Positions 53,201-59,200 of a stretch of 64,000 nucleotides of DNA are shown here, piece after piece (within the stretch, counting starts at the first letter, position 1; every line of letters begins with the position of its first letter). The position numbers were made by a program, and so were the translations under genes. The notes under the pieces were generated by a model. It did not search any database and was not told the DNA's origin. It worked only from the letters and a program-made list of their open reading frames with translations. Origin of the DNA: Argyresthia goedartella (lineage: Eukaryota > Arthropoda > Insecta > Lepidoptera > Argyresthiidae); assembly GCA_949825045.1 (NCBI GenBank), contig OX463808.1:25791674-25855673 (forward strand). Direction: 5' to 3'.

Positions 53201-56200
53201 CCCATTCGACTGGTTGGGTGCTGCTCATATGGTCACCTATTTCGACACTTTGCTTCCTCTCTGACAAATAACTTTTAAAAAGGTTAAGTTGTGTGCCCCT
53301 CACACCCAGGGTGTCGATTTATTCACAAGGAGTGCGGTCGAGACCGTGTCGAAGGCTTTGGCCAGATCGAGAAAGATCCCTATACATCTCTCGCCTCTAT
53401 CCAAACACTCTGTTACAAAGTCTGTAACAAGATGGACTGCATCAGACGTGGACTTCCTGGAGCGAAAACCAAACTGTCTGTCAGATAAAATATTGTTGTT
53501 CTCGAGATAATTAAAAAATCGGATGTTCATAATTCGTTCCAGGATTTTAGACAGTGATGGGAGAATCGAGATTGGCCCATAGCAGTCAACACGGTCGCGT
53601 TCGCCCCCCTTATGGATGGGTATGACCACTGATCTCTTTAGAGCGTCAGGGAAAATCCCCATTTCTAAACAAAGATTAAAAATGTGGCATAGATGAGGGA
53701 CCAAAATGCTCCTGTGCTCCTTTAAAATCTTGTTCGGGATGTTGTCCCATCCTACAGAACACGCATTTTTTAGCTGCATAATTAGTCTACTGATTTCTTC
53801 ACAGTCGGTAGACATAATTATTTAACAAGGTGAAAGAGTCTGATCTCCTATCAGACATAGCATTCTTTGTGATTTGTGTATTGGTCATTATTTATATTCT
53901 CAGCTATCTTTTTGCCCACATTTACAAAGTAATTATTGACTAGTTCAACTGAATCAGATGGTGTATCTTTTATTTTGAGTAGTTTGTTCGGTTTGTTTTT
54001 AGTTTTTGTGGTATAAGTAATCACTTATACTATCAAATCAATCGATTTGATAATTTAAATTTCCATAATTCTTTACTATTTTTGCCCGCTTTATCTATTA
54101 ATGTTTTGTCATACAGTCTTTTTTGCTTCTTTAATAAGTTATTACAAAGGCTTCTATATCTATGATATGTTATTTTAATAATTTCATTTTCTGGTTTAGA
54201 CATACTTTTTGTGTAGCTTGTCCCTATTTCGTAAGCACCGAAGAAGGCCCGGTGTTAACCATGGTTTTATGATCCTCTTGCTACATGAAACCTTGTGAGT
54301 TGTTGTGTTACTGTCCAAGACTATTTGAATATTCATTCATAGCAGAGTTTGGATCCAGAAACTCATAAATATGAGTAAAATTGGTGCTATTTAGATCTTG
54401 TGCAAAAGCCTGGAAGTTTAGTCTACCATAAGTAGTAGGAAGCAACAGTCTCTTCTGATCCAAATTGAGACACAAAAAGGCAGCTTTGTGATCAGTGATA
54501 GAAGAGTTCAGTACTATTGCGCTAAATTCCCTTTTAGTTTTAACAAGAACATGATCAAGACATGTGCGGCTAGCATCTCTGGTTAAAAAATTATGTCCAA
54601 CAAGAAGCCCATGAGTAGCTATAAGATTTAAGTAGGCTTCAGCTTCTGTGTCGTTGTTTTCTGAAATTACGTCAATATTTATGTCTCCAGCAACAACAAT
54701 ATTTTTAAATGAAGAGAAATCCTGAAGAACCTCGCTCAGTGATGCAATAAAAGTATCAGTTTTTCTGTAAGATGGAGAGCGATAGATGGCAATTATAGCA
54801 GAGTCGTTACCATGTTTGATGATCAGGCAATTTCCTTCTTCAAAACGAGGTTCGTGTATGGTTAAACTAATGTTGTCTTTGTAGTAAATGACAACACCGT
54901 CATTTTGATTACAGAAGGTCTTGTTTGCACTTGATTTATAGCCTTCTAGAGTTGGGATGACGGGATTACACGACAGCCAGCATTCCGTTAAAATAATAAT
55001 ATCGCACTCTACTTTAAGTTCAGTCAGTAGAGCGATTAAAGTCCAGGCATATTGCATCCTATACTGCGTATATTTTGTGTTATTATTTTAAGGTTATTTA
55101 TTGTACTAGGGACATATCTATGAAAATCTTCAGGGTCACAAAGGTCACTTACAGGTTAACATATGATCTAGGTCATTTATAATATCATTTGGGGGTTCCA
55201 ATTTAAATCATAATTATTAGATTATCTATTTAAATAGGACTCATGATGATAAATAGCGTTAGTTCTGAAATTTTATGATTAAGAGAAACTTTTGCAACAA
55301 TTTTAGAAATACAACACCCTAAAATGTCCATTTCTTAATTTGAGTCAGCAAATTGACAGTTCCAACTTTTTATATCTTAGCATCCAGCATCTCAGCTTGG
55401 CATAGACAAACTTATTTTATCCATGATCTTGGGGTTTTCCGACTGCGGATATTAGTCCCCCTCTCAATGCACTTTTCAACATGCTTATGTCGTGAAAACG
55501 AATATAAAAATGTTGTACTCTCAATTTAAGACTCGAATTTGGAAATAAACTTCATAATGTTTTTAGTCTGGCCTAATCAGGGCTTTGGTCCAGAGATCCA
55601 ATATCAGCCAACTCATTTGAGTACACTGCCGTTTGGGTCTTCGGTAACATATGTATAACTAATTTTGTACCACCCGTATGTTACGTTAAATGGACGGTCA
55701 ATGGTACTTCGTAGGGTACCCATGCCATGGATGACTGGATTTTAGTGACTATCAATCATTAATAACAACATAATACTTTTTTATATAAGGACCCTTCAGT
55801 TACATAAAAAATAATTAACTATTTTTAAATATATTCTTTGGGTTATTCACTCATATATGATATCGGGCCATATTACCTACCTTACCACTATGGTACCTAC
55901 ATATTACTTGTAAAAAAATATAACTTACCAGAGTTTCTCAGCCAAAGTATTAGTCGGCCTTCATCTTTCACGGGGAAGCGGAATACTGATACATCCCGAC
56001 TTGTGCTTCGACAGTTGCGGTATGAACACTTTACGTAAGACATTTCGGAGGCTTTGATCGGATTCCAAGTCAAGATTCATCTTAGGTCACAGGTTAGGCG
56101 GGGGAGTAACGGAGTGCAGGAGTCAAGTTTTAGCTTAGGTCACTGGTAAGGCGGGAGAAACGGAGTCCAGGTTCAGATACAGGTTGACGTGGTATACTAC

Positions 56201-59200
56201 ACAAATTTTCACTTCAAAAATTTTGTTGAGTGGCGAGCGGCGACATGACTTGATTGACATGACAAGAAATAATTCAGCAAGAAGTAAAGTTGTTTTGGTT
56301 TATGTAACGTTCCATTTGACTTAAAAAGCAATAACGGGGGAACGCTGCAGACATTAACATAATATTTGTGCTGCAAAAGGGGGCTGTTCGTGCAATCTAC
56401 AATGTGGGTCCCAGAGAGTCACTGCGTTGTAAATTTAAGGAAATTAACATTATGACAGTGCCGTGTCAGTATATTTATGAAAACCTAATGTACGTCCACA
56501 AAAATATTGATAAATTTCCTACGAATAGCGACAGGCACAATGTCAACACTAGAAATAGGAATAAACTAGCTATACCTACTACTAGGCTCCATAAGGTTAA
56601 TGTATCTTTTAAAGGGCAATGTATTCGCTTTTACAACAAAATACCGACTGAGTTACAAGAATTGTCTGTAAATAAACTTAAAAATGTTGTTAAAAATCAC
56701 TTATGTAAAAAAGGTTACTACAAAATATCAGATTATGTAGAAGACGAGAAAGCTTGGGAAGGTGTTTGCTCCAATTCTGTAAAAAATAACGTATAAAGCT
56801 GGAGGTTTCTAGTCGCCTCTTTGCCTCCAGCATCTAAAACATTGAGGTGACGGAATTCAAATTGAGTTCTATATTTCCCTGTACCTTATACATGAGTTAG
56901 TTTAAGATTTGACATTCTCCAAATGTTACCTATGTGTTTCTTATGGAAATAAAGTCTTTTTGAATTTTAATTTGAATAGTACGTCACTGTGAAGTAACGA
57001 AAAATACTAGGTAAGTAGGTAGGTAGGTACTGAAATACATAAATTTTGCAAACGAGTGGGGTTTTAAAAAATATCTTATAGCTGAAATCAAAGAAACATC
57101 ACGCGAGCATCACGCAGACAAACATTCGTTTAATTAAAAACGGAACGCAAATTCTGATTTTTTTATGTAAACGCCATCTCGCGCTATTGATATTAACTAT
57201 TACAAGTGCTTGCATGTTAGGCCGTCAAGCTCTTCCAGATGATACATGAAAATGCTCAATTTATGGGCTTCGATACCTATAGTGACATCTAGTTCGCGTA
57301 CTGGTGACTAAATTCCAGGTTACGCTGTTTTGTATGACTATGTCAGTGTTATTACTTATTTGTCTATGGCTTCGCTCACCCCCTTTACCCTTCACCTAAG
57401 CTACCGCAGCATTTTGCCCTGATATTTGCTGTGCAAATCAGTATTTTTGATGTGCAGGATAATATTTCCCATTATATACCTTATATTTAAATTACTAGAA
57501 TCCGTAAAAATAGAATATACTACGAGATCAATGAATATTTAAATGAAAAATAATTAATTACTAACTAAACTCGCAAAAGTTATTGAGTTGGCCTGAGTTT
57601 TCTTGCAGTTTCTTTCTCGACCAAAAAAGCCCCCTGATTTACTAAGTGGAGTTGCATATCCTAATAATATATTGCTTACTATATAATGTGTAAATAGATA
57701 TTGTGCACCGCCTACCCTTTCATGATACATTTTCCTATTATGCCTTTTTTTGCTGGAAGGAATCTCTTTTTAGAGATAAGTTCGTCTTTGTACATATCTT
57801 TTCTATAAATGTAACTCTTTAAATATCTGTGTGCAATAAAGAAATATGAATCTGAAAATTACTACAATAAATTATCGTCACTAATTTAAAACGAAAATTC
57901 TTCCAATAATTAATTTTACAGCCAATCAACAACACAAATTGGTGGCAAATTTAAATACCATGTAAATTATTATTGCTGTAATAAACTATTACAAACCAAT
58001 TTTGAAATAATGTTACTAATACGGATATTGTGTACGAAAATCAACAAATATGATCAGTTGATCAGACTAAATCGTTGACAGTACGTACGAGACCTGAGAA
58101 TTGTGATAGTTTGCGTGCACCGGGTGGGCCAATGGGCTTCTTGACAAGTGTACATTACACGTCACTTCAGGACACGTCTCACACTTCGTCGAAGTCTTAG
58201 ACGGACGAACGCATTTCTCAGATCAGTCTTCTGGTATGTACTAGCAAAAAGCATTGATTAAAATATATGCTTTCTGTTTCCAGACGAGTGCAAGATCAAA
58301 CCGCGCCCGCTCTATACCGGTCAGACGGTTTTTGTCGCTGTGAACCCACGATACATGAACGTAGACATCCGCGTCATAGTCGACGTCACGCAAGGCGCGG
58401 TCGATTTGTACCTCAGCCCGAACGATAGCTCCTTCGTGGTCGCTGTGAACGGTACCGAAGGTTCGCACGTCGTCGAACTAGACCCTTCGTACTACAAACA
58501 CGAGCCCTTCCACAAAATACCATCATTCGACGACCATTTCCCAGAAAAACCGCGGACATCCTGGTACCACGATAAGACTGAATATACGTTAGCCGACTAC
58601 GAAGCGAAGGACTTGGCGACGTACGTGACGGTCGACAGACGGAACATTCTACTTCGTGTGAGGAATCTCCGCGATAGATTGGTCCTGACCCTCCCGCAAA
58701 ACATCCATGACTTGACCCATACGAAGTTTTACATGATCATCAAAGCGTTGCCTACGGAGGAAGGCGCGGCTGGCTTTGGGCTGGTGTTCTTCAGACAGGA
58801 CCAGCTGCACATAGACTTGTTTGTGTTCTTCAGCGTGTTCTTCTCATGCTTCTTCCTGTTTCTGGCCGCGTGCGTGGTCGCGTGGAAGGCGAAGCAGGCG
58901 GCTGACGTGCGTAGGGCGAGGCGGAGACACGTTGTCGAGGTGAGTCATATGGCCTATTCTTTGTAATGACAATTTAATGTCGTTATCTCATTTTATTTCA
59001 CCCTTGAATATTATTATAACAGTGCATACTGCAATGCAGTCTTCAGCCTTTCTTGACTATAAACAATGTTCATGACCATAAATGAAATGGCTGTCAGACC
59101 ATCGGCCTATTGTTGGCCTCTTTTGGGTCAGTGCACACTCATATCAGAGACAGATATCTGGTCGATCATTCTGCAGCTCAATGTGCGCTGACAGGGTAAT

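Larger units (their letters stand above)
51748..55100 (-). mobile_element. CR1/L2-type LINE with endonuclease, degraded
   Basis: The minus strand carries endonuclease (55057-54308), RT pieces and a 3' UTR. It ends in AATAAA followed by an ATT repeat, seen as (AAT)n at 51756-51776 on the plus strand. Several frameshifts separate the coding parts. Confidence 0.78.

Noticed and set aside
53816..54307. Separate gene between LINE endonuclease and RT
   Set aside because: The interval is the decayed linker of one LINE ORF2 on the minus strand; no frame is open.
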